From contig JAQOTA010000014.1 of NCBI GenBank assembly GCA_029532415.1, positions 186,001 to 250,000 on the forward strand: a stretch of 64,000 nt of DNA. Reading direction: 5' to 3'. Every line of letters starts with the position of its first letter. Position 1 is the stretch's first letter. Position numbers and translations under genes: made by a program. The notes below the pieces were generated by a model. That model did not search any database. It worked only from the letters and a program-made list of their open reading frames with translations, and was not told where the DNA came from. This DNA comes from Marasmius tenuissimus (lineage: Eukaryota > Basidiomycota > Agaricomycetes > Agaricales > Marasmiaceae). Below are positions 42,885 to 54,529 of this stretch, in pieces.

Positions 42885-44190
42885 AGAGCGAGAAGATGCA
42901 GAAACGAGCGGCGAAACGAGGAGAGTTCTGAGTACATAACTCCGGATCATGGCCATGGACATGGGGGGATTCCGGGCTCTCTGGTGCATCGGTAGAGTCG
43001 GCGTGTTGTCGAAGAGCCCTAGCGGAGAGGCCGACGTTGAGGTCGTTGGGTGCCGGGCTCCTCCAAATGGGGAGATCCTGAGTCGTTCGTGTCGCCATGG
43101 ACTATGGTTGTCGTTGGATAGCAGAGTCAGAGGAGGTGAAGCGTTCGAGGTGGAGGTAACAAGAGGAGCGAGGAACGAATCGAAAGCATAAGATCCTGGC
43201 CTTCGTCTTCGTCTTCGCCTGACCTCAAAGGTTCCTCTCGGTACAAAACGACTGCAGACAATAGCCACGCCGCCTGGTGGTCCAAGCCCGCCAACCCTAG
43301 CGTGAAAGTCCGGCAAGTTTTTGGGTAGTACATTCCTCTATGATTGTTCTCGTTTATCTGTATGCAGCCAGTCACATCAGTCGTCAAAATCGTACAAAAA
43401 ACCGTTTGGGTACTCACCGAACAGTCGGAGGGTTTCCTCTTGAATCCTTTGCCTATTCTGCCCGCCTGCCTGCCCTTCTATTCACATTTCTTTCTTCCGT
43501 CGGTGTAGGTAGGGTTGAGCTTGCCTCTTGACAGTTGTCCGCCGCCCTGGCAGTAAGAGTTTTGACCAGGTCTCCGTTTGCCCATGACAGCTTGAGAGGT
43601 CAGATCGGATGTCGGAAGAAAGGATGGTTTCGTTCGGCCTGTTCTTCTCCGCGCTCGCGAGAGGTATAAGGATAGACCAAGTGCTTCGGTATAGTGGAGA
43701 GTTCGTGTAGATCGAGAGGAAAGAGAAGCCTTGAGAGCAGCCTTCGTTGACGTGGTCACTGTGCTGCCGAGACGCAGAGACTCAGAGCCCGGCGGGAGAT
43801 TGAATGATCGGATGTCATGCGATTCTGTGGTTTTAAGAATCGTGAGTTTTCCCAGATGGTCTCCATAACAAGACAAATCACTTTCTGGTCGCATTGAGCA
43901 CTCGTGAAGTCGTAGTTGTAGCATTTGACGAAGCAAACCGTCGACACCGTAGAAGAAGTGTTCTTCGCGATCCCTGCTGGAACCTGGGGTGTACGACGAG
44001 GGTGGCTGTACGAGTGCAGTCAGGACGAGGCCGAGAGGATTGCTGAGAGTGAGCGGGAGAAACTAGTTGAAAGCTCTCATTTCTGACGGAGGTGTAAGAG
44101 AAGAAGATCCAGCAAAGTTGGCATCGAAAGACCTCTATTCACTCTTTGGGCTATGCATTGTAATGGGCCTGCAGAAATTTGAAAGTTGAG
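42885..44190. other. Region with no recognised gene
   Basis: Follows the breakpoint in N3. Minus-strand frames at 42837-43316, 43478-43936 and 43756-43947 are open but of unremarkable composition, and I recognise no product. The C-terminal exons missing from N3 are not here on either strand. Confidence 0.4.
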
Positions 44191-45300
44191 ATCATCGTGG
44201 TTTGAGAGGAAGAGTGTACCGGGCCGGGACCGTCTCCGCAAACCAACTTGAATCACGTTTCGTTTCTCTCCCCGGCCACCATGATCTCGACCGCGATTCG
44301 TGTTCGAATGTGTTACTTGTGGAACATCGCCTCCGGAACGCTACCATTCTGATACTTTCACGCTCTACACACCACAGCATTATTATCGTGGACAGCCTGG
44401 GCGAGTCGTACTTGCTGCGAATACCTCTGGCGGTTCTTCCAACCCAAAATTTCAGGAAATACAAACTATGGCCATCTTTCATCATGCGTCGGCGGTTACC
44501 GGTTAAGGCCTCAAAGCCTCAAATTAGCACTCGTGTATCTCTAGGTCCCATCATCTTTGACGACGGCCACCAATCCGAGGGAGCTCACCGACGCACCAAC
44601 GTTAATGGACACCCGAATGCGTACACCGTCCGCTTCGTGATCTGGAATGGGGTCAGCTTGATCCAGGTGCGTTTGTCATCTACTGTCAGTGTCTATGGAT
44701 CTATTTGTTGACCTACCCAATTCTCCTAGCCTCACTGACACCCGCAAAAATTGTCCTCGCCGGACCATCTCCCTTTCTCGCTCGATACAGTCTACGCAAA
44801 CGGCTTCAGTCCGGGTATTCACCGCTATATTTCTTTGAGCGAAGGACTCCTCTTGACCACCACCACCACCGCACGTCAGATCCGTTTCTTGAGGTGCATC
44901 TTTCCATCCATCTAGTCATTCTTGTTTTCTGATCCCTCTTTCACAGCGCGCTGCCGAAACCCTCGAATTAGCGCACCGATTTTACCTGACCAGAAAAGCC
45001 CTCATCGACATCAATTCATCTCCTCTCTCGGTCCCTCGTTCATCACAATCAAGAGCACCAGTGTAGACGCCTGCCCCCACCGACCCAAGAAAGCCCACAA
45101 ATGTTCTTTGGCTCTTTCACCGGGCATCTCTTCGCCTATCGCGCAGATTCGATATGGGGAGATTTACGCTTATGATGCTGGCAAGGGATTATCAGCAGGG
45201 GCTGGACTTTTTCGGGATCGGTGTGATGTGCGTATCCCTTTGATTCGTTCCGATACTGCATGCTGATCTGCGACTTCACTGGTAGGCATTTGGACACATT
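44190..45300 (+). other. Degraded multi-exon gene of unidentified family
   Basis: An exon ends VIWNGVSLIQ at about 44667 before a GTGCGTTT donor, the context seen at the end of the first DUF1275 exon in other units. Later, an intron (44892-44946) ends TTTTCTGATCCCTCTTTCAC then AG. It is followed by AAETLELAHRFYLTRKALID, which has counterparts at 26690 and 39360. An in-frame TAG follows at about 45064. A further exon end near 45228 (MGRFTLMMLARDYQQGLDFF) is followed by a GTGCGTAT donor. No DUF1275 remnant and no boundary module are adjacent. Confidence 0.4.
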
Positions 45301-46139
45301 GACCACGCTGCACTCGAACCAGGAATCCTTGGATGTGGGGCACTGAACAAAGAGTATGTCTGCGTTGACTCCACATCCAAGCCACTTTCAGAACTCGGCT
45401 ACGAAAATCGAACGGTGTACGATGCCCCCCCGTAGCCTTCCTTTGTTGGGTGCACTCAGGTCTCTGAAGACGATAGGCGAGGCGATCAGGATCGTCCAAA
45501 TGATAAATCTCGTGGTTTTCGCCCGAAACAGCGTTCTCAATACCCTGTACCTCCTTACCCCCTCGCCCCCAGCCCGCTCCCGAATGCCGAATACGGGATT
45601 TTTTCGATTCTCTGGCGAGACTCGACCATCAACTGGCGACTCGCTTTCAGCTCGAGATGGGGGGGGAAGGAAAGGAGACTCTGGAAGCGAAAGTTCGAGA
45701 CCAGGGGACGGGTCGGAATATCGAATTTCTGCCAGGGAGAGATGAGAACTCGGTATTTAGCACACTGGATCTTTCCGACGCGGCTTCGTCTGAAACGTGA
45801 GGGGAACGAGAGGTGTCGAAGGCCCCGGAATTTGATTATCGACTGGTGTTGGGGTTTGCTTTAGCGCGTTCTGACGCCTATCTCTGATGGCGACTAGAGT
45901 TGGTTGATGTGTGGGAGTGGGGGGTGCTGGTGACGGTCAATAGGGTTGTCGTCGCACGGGAGGTTCAGCTCAGGCTGGTTCTGGTATCGGGGTATTTCCC
46001 GACGGTGACGTTGGCGGCGGATTAGATTGATTGGGAAATGGATGGTGGATTGTGGGTGCGATACGTACGCCGCCGCTGCCGTCTTGGATCCACTGCAACA
46101 TTGGCACGGCCTATACGGGGAGCGTTACCTGGAATGCGT

Positions 46140-46820
46140 CTATGCTTGGGTGTAAAACCCTACCCAGACGAGCAGAACGCACATAATTGAGAGAAGCGAA
46201 ATCTTCTCCACTGTATACTCTGTAGCTCCCAGCCGAGGGTGCTTGGATTTGGGACCTTGCTATAGCTTTTTTCTTTGACGTAGCGCGGAGCATGAGATAA
46301 ACAGACTTTCTACCTATCTCTACAAGTACTTCTTTGATCAACGTAGAACGGCGGCGATACCATCCTATTTTATTATCCTGCATCACGAAGATTTTGCTGT
46401 ACTCGTTACTCTTGAACTTTGGATCGTTTGCTACCATTTCGTCCCGCGTCGATCACGGGGATACCGTGGGCTCTGGCAGGGTGTGGGCGCTTAATATCCT
46501 TTCTCTTCAACCATCACCAGCCGGTGGATAGCTTCGTCTTCAGCCCTGCTTCAGCCTCTCTCTGTAAGTTTTGTTATGGGTCTGCGCACACTACATGACC
46601 TCTACTCATCTCTTTTTCATCTCCAATGTCACAGGACTTCCAACTGAGTCCAACATGCAAGCTCTAGTAAGACAGATTTCGTAGGGTCATCTCGCCTCGA
46701 CTTGGATATTTTCGAAAAGGCCAAAGTTCGCAGAGAGTCAGGAGTGTGGGTCAGAGGTGCAGTCTCGGTTGAAGTTGTGGTTTTCGATGATCGTAGTCTC
46801 CAGCTAAATGGGCATTTATC
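46140..46820. mobile_element. Extra ~680 bp in copy 1 of the duplication, possible insertion
   Basis: Absent at the matching place in copy 2 (near 60150). A minus-strand open frame (46111-46437) overlaps it and reads IGWYRRRSTLIKEVLVEIGR, unlike its surroundings. I found no clear inverted repeats or target duplication, so insertion in copy 1 and deletion in copy 2 are both possible. Confidence 0.35.
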
Positions 46821-47137
46821 ATCAATCTGGTGAGTACAATCTGAATCAATAAATATCTGAGTTGATGAACACTTGTCGAACGGCAGTACCTTGTTCGGAG
46901 GGGAGAGGTCCGACCACTACCGAGCCTCAACTTCTTGTACGAGCTTGTAACTCAGATCACTAAGCTGTCACAGTCCGATGCTATCGATCTTCGCCTTCAT
47001 CACGCACAGCTACTTAGATGGACCTGGATGGTTCGGTGAATTATCTAGCAAAAGATAAAGATGAATATCTCACCCAAAGTCCGAAACCTGGTTGCTCCAA
47101 CTGACACGAGACCTCTCGCCGACGACCAGAGCACAAA

Positions 47138-48247
47138 ATGACTCTCCAGAAAGTTGACGACCACGACCCACAAGTTCATTTTACCCCCAGGGACGCTTGG
47201 TTCTCTGGAGGATTGGCGACCGAATTCAAGGAAACGACTAGGGGAACGACAACTGCAGGCGCATTGATGACTCTCAATTTCACAGGTATGTACGACCCCA
47301 TTTATCTTTACTTGTACATTTTAACGAGTCATTTGCATTCGTACTGAAGGTACAGGTGTCGAAGTATACGGCTCAGCACCCCTTTCTTCCGTCTCCCCCG
47401 CCGTTCTAAACCTCTTTACTGTTGATGGTGGAATCCCCGTCCGATGGTCACAAGACCCTCGGACTTGGTCCGGGCCACCCACCAACGTCAAGATGTTTAG
47501 TGCACTAGACTTGGAAGATGGGACGCATACACTCGTCATGCAAGTCACGGTGGAGGGCAGTGCCACCTGGATAGACTATCTCGAAGTCACTTCCAATGAA
47601 TCCTCTCTGTTCACGGCAAGTTCAGCAGAGCTTTCCAGTTCGACGCCTCCCTCCGACAAACCACCGTCTTCTACCTCAGAAGGGTTACGCATCCTCTCTA
47701 GCCTGACTATTTTAGCTCCCACGTCCTTTCTGAAGCCTACGTCCTCCACTCAGCGAAATACAGCATCCGGTTCTGGTTCGCCAACTCCTGCTAGGGGGTC
47801 TGCTTCGGATACTGATGGTGTTTTGCCGCCGGGCACTGTTGCTGGTATTGCCGTCGGGGGAACGTCAGGTCTCTTCCTGATGCTTCTGCTCATAGTGTGG
47901 GGTCTACGACGCCGTTGGTGGAGGTCCAAGAAGAGAAGCGGAGAAGCTGAAGAAGCTCAATCACGCCACAAGTCGGACAGTTCGTCTTTTTCAATCGCTC
48001 GAGATTTAATACCGTTTGATCAATTTATCAATTTCATTGCTCATTCTTCACAGTAGGCAGACGGGGAACGAATACGGGATCAAACGCCCATGTTCGACCC
48101 TTCCCGTTGTTCGCGAGCACTGTGGAGACACCGAGGAAGCAGCTACTATTCTCGGGCGGTGTATCGCAACCCATTAGAGATTCTGGCTCTGACGATCAAC
48201 CGAATGTACCTCGTCGAGAGGACCTGCCGCCGTCTTATGGACCGTAG
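47138..48247 (+). CDS. Single-pass membrane protein T1, three exons
   Basis: Predicted 322 aa. Exons 47138-47285, 47350-47979 and 48057-48247 join in frame (969 nt); the same gene structure occurs in T2. The N-terminal ~155 residues form a probable beta-sandwich ectodomain common in Agaricomycete membrane proteins (VDDHDPQVHFTPRDAWFSGG, MTLNFTG, VEVYGSAP, HTLVMQV, TWIDYLEVTSNES). A Ser/Thr/Pro-rich stalk follows. One membrane helix lies at about residues 213-240 (GIAVGGTSGLFLMLLLIVWG), with a basic stop-transfer (LRRRWWRSKKRSG). The cytoplasmic tail ends DLPPSYGP. No clear signal peptide is seen, so topology rests on the helix and the positive-inside rule. The upstream ~90 bp, including TAAAGATGAATATCTCACCC, is conserved in T2 and is probably the promoter or 5' UTR. 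Confidence 0.8.
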
Positions 48248-49326
48248 AGGAAGGTTGCAGTCTGCAGATGGGTATGTTTGCTACTCATTACCAGTTTTCG
48301 AGCTTGTTCATTCTATATCATACCCGGGCAGATCGCAAATTCAGTATTGCATCCGATTCAAGGGTATGTTGATCATGACCGTACCCCCAGCGAGCTGCAT
48401 GCATGCAGCATGAGTGTCTTCGCATTACCGGCGGTCGACCGCTGCCAGTCAAAGTAGACTTGGTGCAATGTATTTTAAGTGAATGAGAAATGCTCCCCAG
48501 AAAGAGCAAAAGTTACCTCAAGCTCCGAATGTGTTTGCGACTCCGTCATATACCGGCCACACGGTACAACGTACCGTGAAGTCCACTCGAGGTCGACGTT
48601 TGCAGACTGAATGTTTTGTATCAAGGTTTGAACGACTTCTGTGCGCTTGTCGCCCTCTCCCTTCAATTGCCATTACCTCGGGGTATTTTCGAACAGAAAT
48701 AATCATTCTGCACCAGTTTATCCTTGCAAATGGCGTCGACAACTTTCACTTGAAATAAGAGATAAGAGATGAACAAGCTGCTGCTGGTTACTGGGCCGCT
48801 TTTGTGAGCTTCAAGTCTCCTTAATCCAAAACCTTGAAAGAGTGAGGTAAAAGCAGGATCGAGAAACTCACCATACGATGGCGGTTTGCAGGCAGGTTGA
48901 AGGAAGTTTGGACCCATTGGAATCTACAAGCGCACGTGGTCAGTCCTACCAAAACGCGCCAAGTTCTTCCCACGGGCTAAATTTCTTTCCCTACAACCTC
49001 CGTGTTCTCCAGGAGTGCTCCAACGAATACTGCTAATAATGCCTGTTCTTATTGGAGATGAGCTCGAAGTAGCCTGTACCCATCAAGGTCTAGCGCTCCA
49101 GCAGTCAGCTGCACCCATCACAACGATCAGCCGTCTAATCTACGACTGCCACGAGACGTTCAGATTCATCATCCGTTCCCGCGTTGACCAATCCACCGAC
49201 CCACCCTGCTAGCGGAGCCCCAGCCAGAGATGCTATTGAGGAGCAAATCGGTGAGTATTTATCGACCGTCTCGCGCTTTAAGTGCTTGAACATCTATCAC
49301 TCAGGCATCAGAACCTCAAAGACATC
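48248..49326. other. 3' flank of the T1 duplication and 5' region of F2
   Basis: The first ~670 bp match the flank of T2 (61488-62165). From about 48960 the sequence leads into F2. A probable 5' UTR intron of F2 runs from GTGAGTATTTATCGACCGTC (about 49249) to an AG near 49306, matching one upstream of F1. Confidence 0.5.
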
Positions 49327-51309
49327 ATGGAATTTAGTATCGACACACCTTTCTCTCGTGTGTTGAACACGAATTACCCTCCCTCCACCGAAGAGCTACC
49401 CTCACTTCGGGACATAATTCGAGGGCCAGAAGAGCAAATTTACCAATTGGATGAAGAGATATCACAATTGCAAGCCAAAAGACAGACGTTGAAGCAATTC
49501 GTCGACCTTTATCGTGCCCTACTCTCACCATTCCGTCGACTTCCTGTAGACATCTGGAGATTGATATTCATTCAAACTCTCCCTAACAATACACTTGGCC
49601 TCTGCACACGCACAACCAAAAGTTCTCCGCTCTTGCTCACTACCATCTGCCGTTCGTGGCGAGAGGTTGCTCTGAGCACTCCAAGTCTCTGGACTTCTGT
49701 CCATATTCATCTCCCAATAGCAGCCTCAAATGACCCTGGTTTGGACTTTGTTACAAAGCTGCACAAGAGAAAAGAAGGTCTCGAAGCCTGGCTTGATAGG
49801 TCGGGGTCCCCCCCCATCACCGTCTCCCTCACAGCGCAGACATATCCTCTGGAAAGCCCACCTTGGGGCACACCACCTGTTCCGTCGGCGGAGTCGCGTG
49901 CCCTCACTACCGAGTTTATCGAGCTTCTCGCGCAGTACTCACACCGATGGAGAACGGTTGTCTTCAACCATGGAGTTCATCTATTGGATCTTACTCCACT
50001 CGAACGGTTGACATCGAGCTCCCTGTCATCCCTAGAGTCATTCCACAGCTTTGGAGCCCTCCTCAACCGTCACGGACAGGAAGCACACGCCAACGTGGAC
50101 CACAACCTCTTGCCCCCATCTCCTCTCGAGAATCTCCTTACCAAAGCACAATCGCTCCGGCGGCTCGAAATATTCAATGCCAATATCTCCGCAGCGACTT
50201 TATCACTTCCAATATCCTGGCAACGTCTAATCAAACTCTCCATCATACTTCCAATTTTGCCCATCCGTAACGAGTCGTCGATCTATCCGGGTGAACTCAT
50301 GCAGGTTCTCGCAGCTCAATGCCACTCATTAGATACGCTTAACATCACCCTTGGTGGTGGTAGTTGGCGGACCGGTAGCGGCGGCACTATCTCTCATCCC
50401 GCACAGTGGCCTAGCCTCCGGAGCCTCCGTGTGGTTTTCCTGGATATGCCATTGTCAGCTGAGTTTCCGGGCCCCAACATAGACACGAATACCTCAAATG
50501 ATATGACTTCCAGCTACTCGACGTTCCTACCAGCCGTCATACAAATCTTCGATAGCGTCACCCTCCCTTCGCTAAAGAAGCTATCTGTAGCTTTCTACGG
50601 AGGTGAGCCATTCGGCGGTTACTACGCCGCTCGGCTACCTTTTGAAGACCTCCTTGCACGGTCACAGTGCCCGCTCACCCATTTTGAAATGTTTTACCCT
50701 CGCATAGTTGTGGCGGACGCGGTTATAAGGGTCCTTCGGCAGCTGGAAACCCTCGTGTCGGTAAATCTGGGGTATGGTCGCCTGACGGGAAAAGAGCGAA
50801 AGCAAAGTTTTGGCCCTGGGTACTTTATGGAGCCACCAGAACCCTGGAGCGATCCAAACGTTTCTTCGCCCTGGGCGAGGAATTGGCTGGATCGGATCCT
50901 TCAAGGGTTTTTGGTGGCTGGATCGAAGTTGGACATCGAACCACCGGTTGATGTATTCGCAGCGATGCCGTTATGCCCTCGATTGGAGGAACTCAACATC
51001 GGAGGATGTGCCCTTAATGATCGAGATCGGTTGCTTGACTTTGCAACGAAGACTCGCAGGGCAAGTTTGCGCACATTCCGAGTCGATCTTGGGCGGCCTG
51101 TTCGGGGTGATACATAGAAGATCTTTGAAGCACTTCAGGTGCAGAGACAAGACTCGGAGAGGATGAGGGCAGCACGAGATGTAGGAGGTGTGATGCTGGA
51201 CTGGAGGTGGGACGCTGAGCTGTCGAGAAACCCGAATCTGGTGTCGGATGATGCGACCACCGGTCTGCCACATGGAGGTAGCTGGTGGAACGAGTCGCTT
51301 TGGTTGTAA
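49327..51309 (+). pseudogene. F-box-like protein F2, premature stop near the 3' end
   Basis: Paralogue of F1 throughout: start MEFSIDTPFSRVLNTNYP, coiled coil (QIYQLDEEISQLQAKRQTL), F-box-like motif (LLSPFRRLPVDIWRLIFIQT), LLLTTICRSWREVALSTPSL and LRR-like remainder. At 51115-51117 a TAG stands where F1 has TGG (Trp). The original frame continues without further lesions for 64 more codons to TAA at 51307-51309 and ends WWNESLWL as in F1. The truncated product would be 596 aa with coiled coil and F-box intact, so it could still bind Skp1. This is either a recent nonsense mutation or a shortened allele. Confidence 0.85.
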
Positions 51310-51397
51310 GTACGTCGAGGTTTGGACAGTGCATGTCCCGTTAGCATTAGTTCTAATGACCAGATGATATACGCGCCACTCGAAAATTCGGGGAATC

Positions 51398-51837
51398 ATT
51401 TGGCCTGGCGGAAGGATTGGCTGGACCGTATCCTTTGAGAGTTTTTGTAGGCTGAATTGGACGCGGACGTCGAATCACGGGCTGACGCGTTCAGTGTTGC
51501 ACTTGTGTCCTCGATTGGAGGAGCTCAACATTGGAGGATGTGCTCTTGATGATTGAGATACGTTGCTCGACTCTGTAACGAAGGCCCGACGAGCAAATCT
51601 GGGAACATTCCAAATTGACCTTCAGCGGCCCCTTCGGGGTGATGTGCGGAAGATCTATGAATCACTTCAGATGCAGAGACAAGACTCGGAAACGGTTCCG
51701 TTCGTCCAAGACATAGGAGGTGTGATGCTAGATTGGAGGTGGGACTAGACTTCGGGGGATACGATTCCGGAGCTCTATACTGTGGCTACAAGAAGGGTAG
51801 GTAGCTGGTGGAATGAAGTGGCGCTTTGGTTGTAGGC
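51398..51837 (+). pseudogene. F3: 3' fragment of an F-box gene
   Basis: Matches the last ~430 bp of F1 and F2, from the equivalent of WREWLDRIL to a WWNE...LWL-like end with TAG at about 51833. It contains several stops and frame changes (for example TGA after the first dozen codons, TAG in the LAE region). Only the segment 51563-51748 is open (ARRANLGTFQIDLQRPLRGD). It lies 90 bp after F2, so a tandem partial duplication is likely. Confidence 0.8.
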
Positions 51838-52339
51838 ACATCAATATGCAGGTGTAGTGCGCGCGTCCTGCTGGTCTTAGGCTTCAGTTATAATGACGAG
51901 TTGGTATACTAGGTGCCAAACCAAAGCTCGGGACCCCGGGAGAGTAGATTTGCCTTATCACAAGTGCACAGTGTTTTGGTACGCCCTATTCGGATTCTGG
52001 GCGGTGGGGGTAGAACTAGAGCGTACTCGAAGAAGTTTTTTGACTTGGTGGACGTCTGGGTCATAGTAGTGCGAATTTCAAATGGAAGGGACTCCAAATT
52101 CTCAAATTTGGTTGGTTTTCCGATGGCCCGCGGGTTGCTGAAATGTGAACATTGTTGCTTTTCCAGTACAAATTGGCCTACATACGGCGATTGAAAACTC
52201 CAATTCTTTCTTTTCTATCAATAAATCTGAGAATGTTTTCAGAGGTGGTTTGGAGCCCGGTCGTTACTCGCCGGCATGCCAAACTCGCTTGTTGGGCATA
52301 GGAAACTATCACGCCTCCACTCCCTACTTTCTCGAAGAT

Positions 52340-52834
52340 TTAATGGCAGCTACACCCACAAGAACCACAGTTATTTCCTTTCCCACAAGCAGCATTGGCG
52401 TTGCAATCACCAAAGCTACTGCAGGTTAACCATGGCCCGGAACCGTCACCTCCAGCAGTCCAACACCATTCACCACTCCCAGACACGCCACAGCTTTTCC
52501 AGCAATACCCGTCGGTGCAACCGTACGGGGCGTCGTAGTAGCATGTCTGGGCAGCCCTGCTCTCGATGTTTGAACGGTCGGTGATGTTACTCTCAGGGCC
52601 GTCCATTGGGGCCAAGGATTCCCATTCAGCGTTCTGGCGGGGCTTACCACCGAGAGGATGATCGGCACACTTGCGAACGTCGCTGGGGGTCATGCCCTCG
52701 GGGAGCTTCTTGAGATCGACGTTGAGAACGCCGAGAGAACCGCACTCTTCAGTCACATCTGCTGGAGACACTGCGACGGAACGAACGCTGGCGATTTGGA
52801 TAACGATGGCAAGGATTCCGACGGTGAACTTCAT
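52340..52834 (-). CDS. Secreted cysteine-rich protein S1
   Basis: 164 aa. An N-terminal signal peptide (MKFTVGILAIVIQIASVRSV) is followed by a spacer with LPEGMTPSDVRKCADHPLGG. The C-terminal ~65 residues hold 12 cysteines (YGCTDGYCWKSC, GEWCWTAGGDGSGPWLTC, NCGSCGCSC), giving 14 cysteines outside the signal. The pattern GYCW..C and WCWTA..G.GPW.TC recalls IDI-2-type and related small secreted fungal proteins; this is from memory and untested. Role unknown; candidates are interaction with hosts or microbes, or antimicrobial activity. A 60-nt intron lies in the 5' UTR (52843-52902) directly before the ATG context, and is conserved in S2. The coding exon is uninterrupted. Confidence 0.8.
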   Translation of the reverse strand: MKFTVGILAIVIQIASVRSVAVSPADVTEECGSLGVLNVDLKKLPEGMTPSDVRKCADHPLGGKPRQNAEWESLAPMDGPESNITDRSNIESRAAQTCYYDAPYGCTDGYCWKSCGVSGSGEWCWTAGGDGSGPWLTCSSFGDCNANAACGKGNNCGSCGCSCH

Positions 52835-52842
52835 GGTTGTAC

Positions 52843-52902
52843 CTGTTCAAAAAGCGGTCAGTTCCATGTGTTGGTCACTCTCAAGACATAGAGACGACTC
52901 AC
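52843..52902 (-). other. 5' UTR intron of S1
   Basis: On the coding strand it starts GTGAGTCGTC and ends TTTTTGAACAG, 8 nt before the ATG. The counterpart in S2 is the same length and position. Confidence 0.65.
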
Positions 52903-53800
52903 TGGTGTATGGAGTTGTTCAGATATGTGGAAGTAGCAGTAGTAGTTTGCTGAAGAAGGTGAGGCTCGCCTTCAGTATTTATACCAATGAGTGCCAGTCT
53001 GTCTCTACCTGTTCGGGGGGTCTACGGCTTTCTTGAGACTTGCCGACGGCGGCCAATCTGGGTAAAATACACCCGCTCCACCAAGTAGGATCAATAGTAT
53101 GTACAAACTAACGGAAGAGCCAGACCAATGGAACCTTATTTGCATATGGGGGACATTGACAGTCGAGAGGGTATCTCAAAGATAGCCTACAGGTCATCAA
53201 GTATTCACTCCGAGATCGACTCCCTATAGTTTCTCTTCGCGGCAACGTTGGATATGAAATAAAGTGCGAGGAATATTTTCTGTCCCAACTGTGGATTTTT
53301 GTTGTCCAGAGACATTTATAGCATTTCCTTGAACGCCGGTCATCTTTGTATTGTCCATCAGACATTCAGATGATGCGCCACCCACAGTGCGAAGGTTTCG
53401 CTCCAAGCCAAGGACTTGTGAAGTCGCGGCAGCGCCCGACAGGGGGCTCTTAGAGACCTGGACTGAGCTCGGCAGATTGACCATCCGCCTTGTTCGACAT
53501 TTCGGCGTTTCGCAAGTCGCCTTAGTATAGAATCAGGTTGATTCATGCTCGAAAACATCATTGCTCGTCACCGCCAAGATAGTTGATATATTGGGTTTTT
53601 GACAAGGCGCATGGGTGTGCACTGGCCAAAGCGGGCGTGCCATTCAAACTCCAGGCTAAGTTCGCCTCACGAGGTATTTTTGTTCAGTTCCCGATCGCCG
53701 TTGGAGTCCAAGGACGGTTGGACAAGGAGTCGCCTGTATCAGTTTCGTCCATATCTATTTCTCTGGAGGCTAAGATTTTGGATGTTTCTGACACTGAACA

Positions 53801-54529
53801 TATTAGCTTCGTGGTCGCCGCTACCAATTCCGACTTACTGGACATGGCCGTGGGCGGAGTCAAAGGGAACAAAGAGGCCCGCCAACAAGCGCCCACAACA
53901 AACCCTTTCGCTCAAACTATCACAAACGCCAGTTACCAATTGCCGTTATGAAGATCCGACTCTCCTCACTCAGGTCAAAACGTTAAACGTCGATATCTCG
54001 TCCCAGTCCATGTGATTCCTCCTGAGGGCTACTATGAACTAGCTGGTTCAAGTTCTACGCTATCCCTTCAATGAGCATTGACCAGGGCTTCTCACCACCG
54101 GTCGGTGAACAATGTCGACCATCCCAACTTCTCTTCTTAGCCTCTAAGCTCTAAAGAAATCTCCATCCGGGCGGGCGGCGTTCCCTTGTTTCCAGGCTCC
54201 TAAGATTTTCTTATCCAGCGCGTTCAAGCCCTGGCTTCAAGTTCGACAATCCTCCCTCTCTCCTCTCAGACATCGCGCTCCCTTCGTTTGTCCTAGCGTG
54301 TATCTATGATTGCCAGACTTCTATCGAGATGGTGCGATTCACCAGGGAGCGCTCTCGCTGCCCAGTACCCAGTATCTCGGTAATCACGAGGCAATACTCT
54401 TTCGATTCTAATCTTTCCTCGACAATACCGATAATTGCCTTGAATACAAGGGAGACACGAGGGACTGAGAATGAAACTCATCATTCGCGGATGGCATGGC
54501 CATTATTGAATGACGAGATGATATAGGGG
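53801..54529. other. Spacer between the S1 and S2 blocks, with module copy f
   Basis: Holds a module copy at 53883-53895 (CCAACAAGCGCCC), followed by ACCCTTTCGCTCAAACTATC. I see no gene. Because this stretch is not part of either S block, the module arrived independently of the S duplication. Confidence 0.5.
53883..53895 (+). repeat. Boundary module copy f
   Basis: CCAACAAGCGCCC with a strong downstream half. No DUF1275 remnant is recognisable on either side. Confidence 0.55.

Larger units (their letters stand above)
45590..48920 (+). repeat. Segmental duplication carrying T1 (copy at 59590-62165)
   Basis: Homology to 59590-62165 starts around TCGACCATCAACTGGCGACT and runs through the upstream region, the T1 gene and ~650 bp beyond it, to GGAAGTTTGGACCCA. 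Copy 1 is longer mainly because of an extra ~680 bp at 46140-46820. Confidence 0.75.
51910..53800. repeat. Tandem duplication block A with S1
   Basis: About 1.9 kb, matched by block B at 54530-56385 in the same orientation. Left landmark is TTTTGGTA.GCCCT, right landmark ATTTTGGATGTTTC or its variant ATCTTGGATGTTTC. The whole S gene and both flanks are included. Confidence 0.75.

Noticed and set aside
42837..43936. A minus-strand gene downstream of N3 (frames at 42837-43316 and 43478-43936)
   Set aside because: Composition is low in typical protein signals, frames do not join with convincing splice sites, and no family is recognisable.
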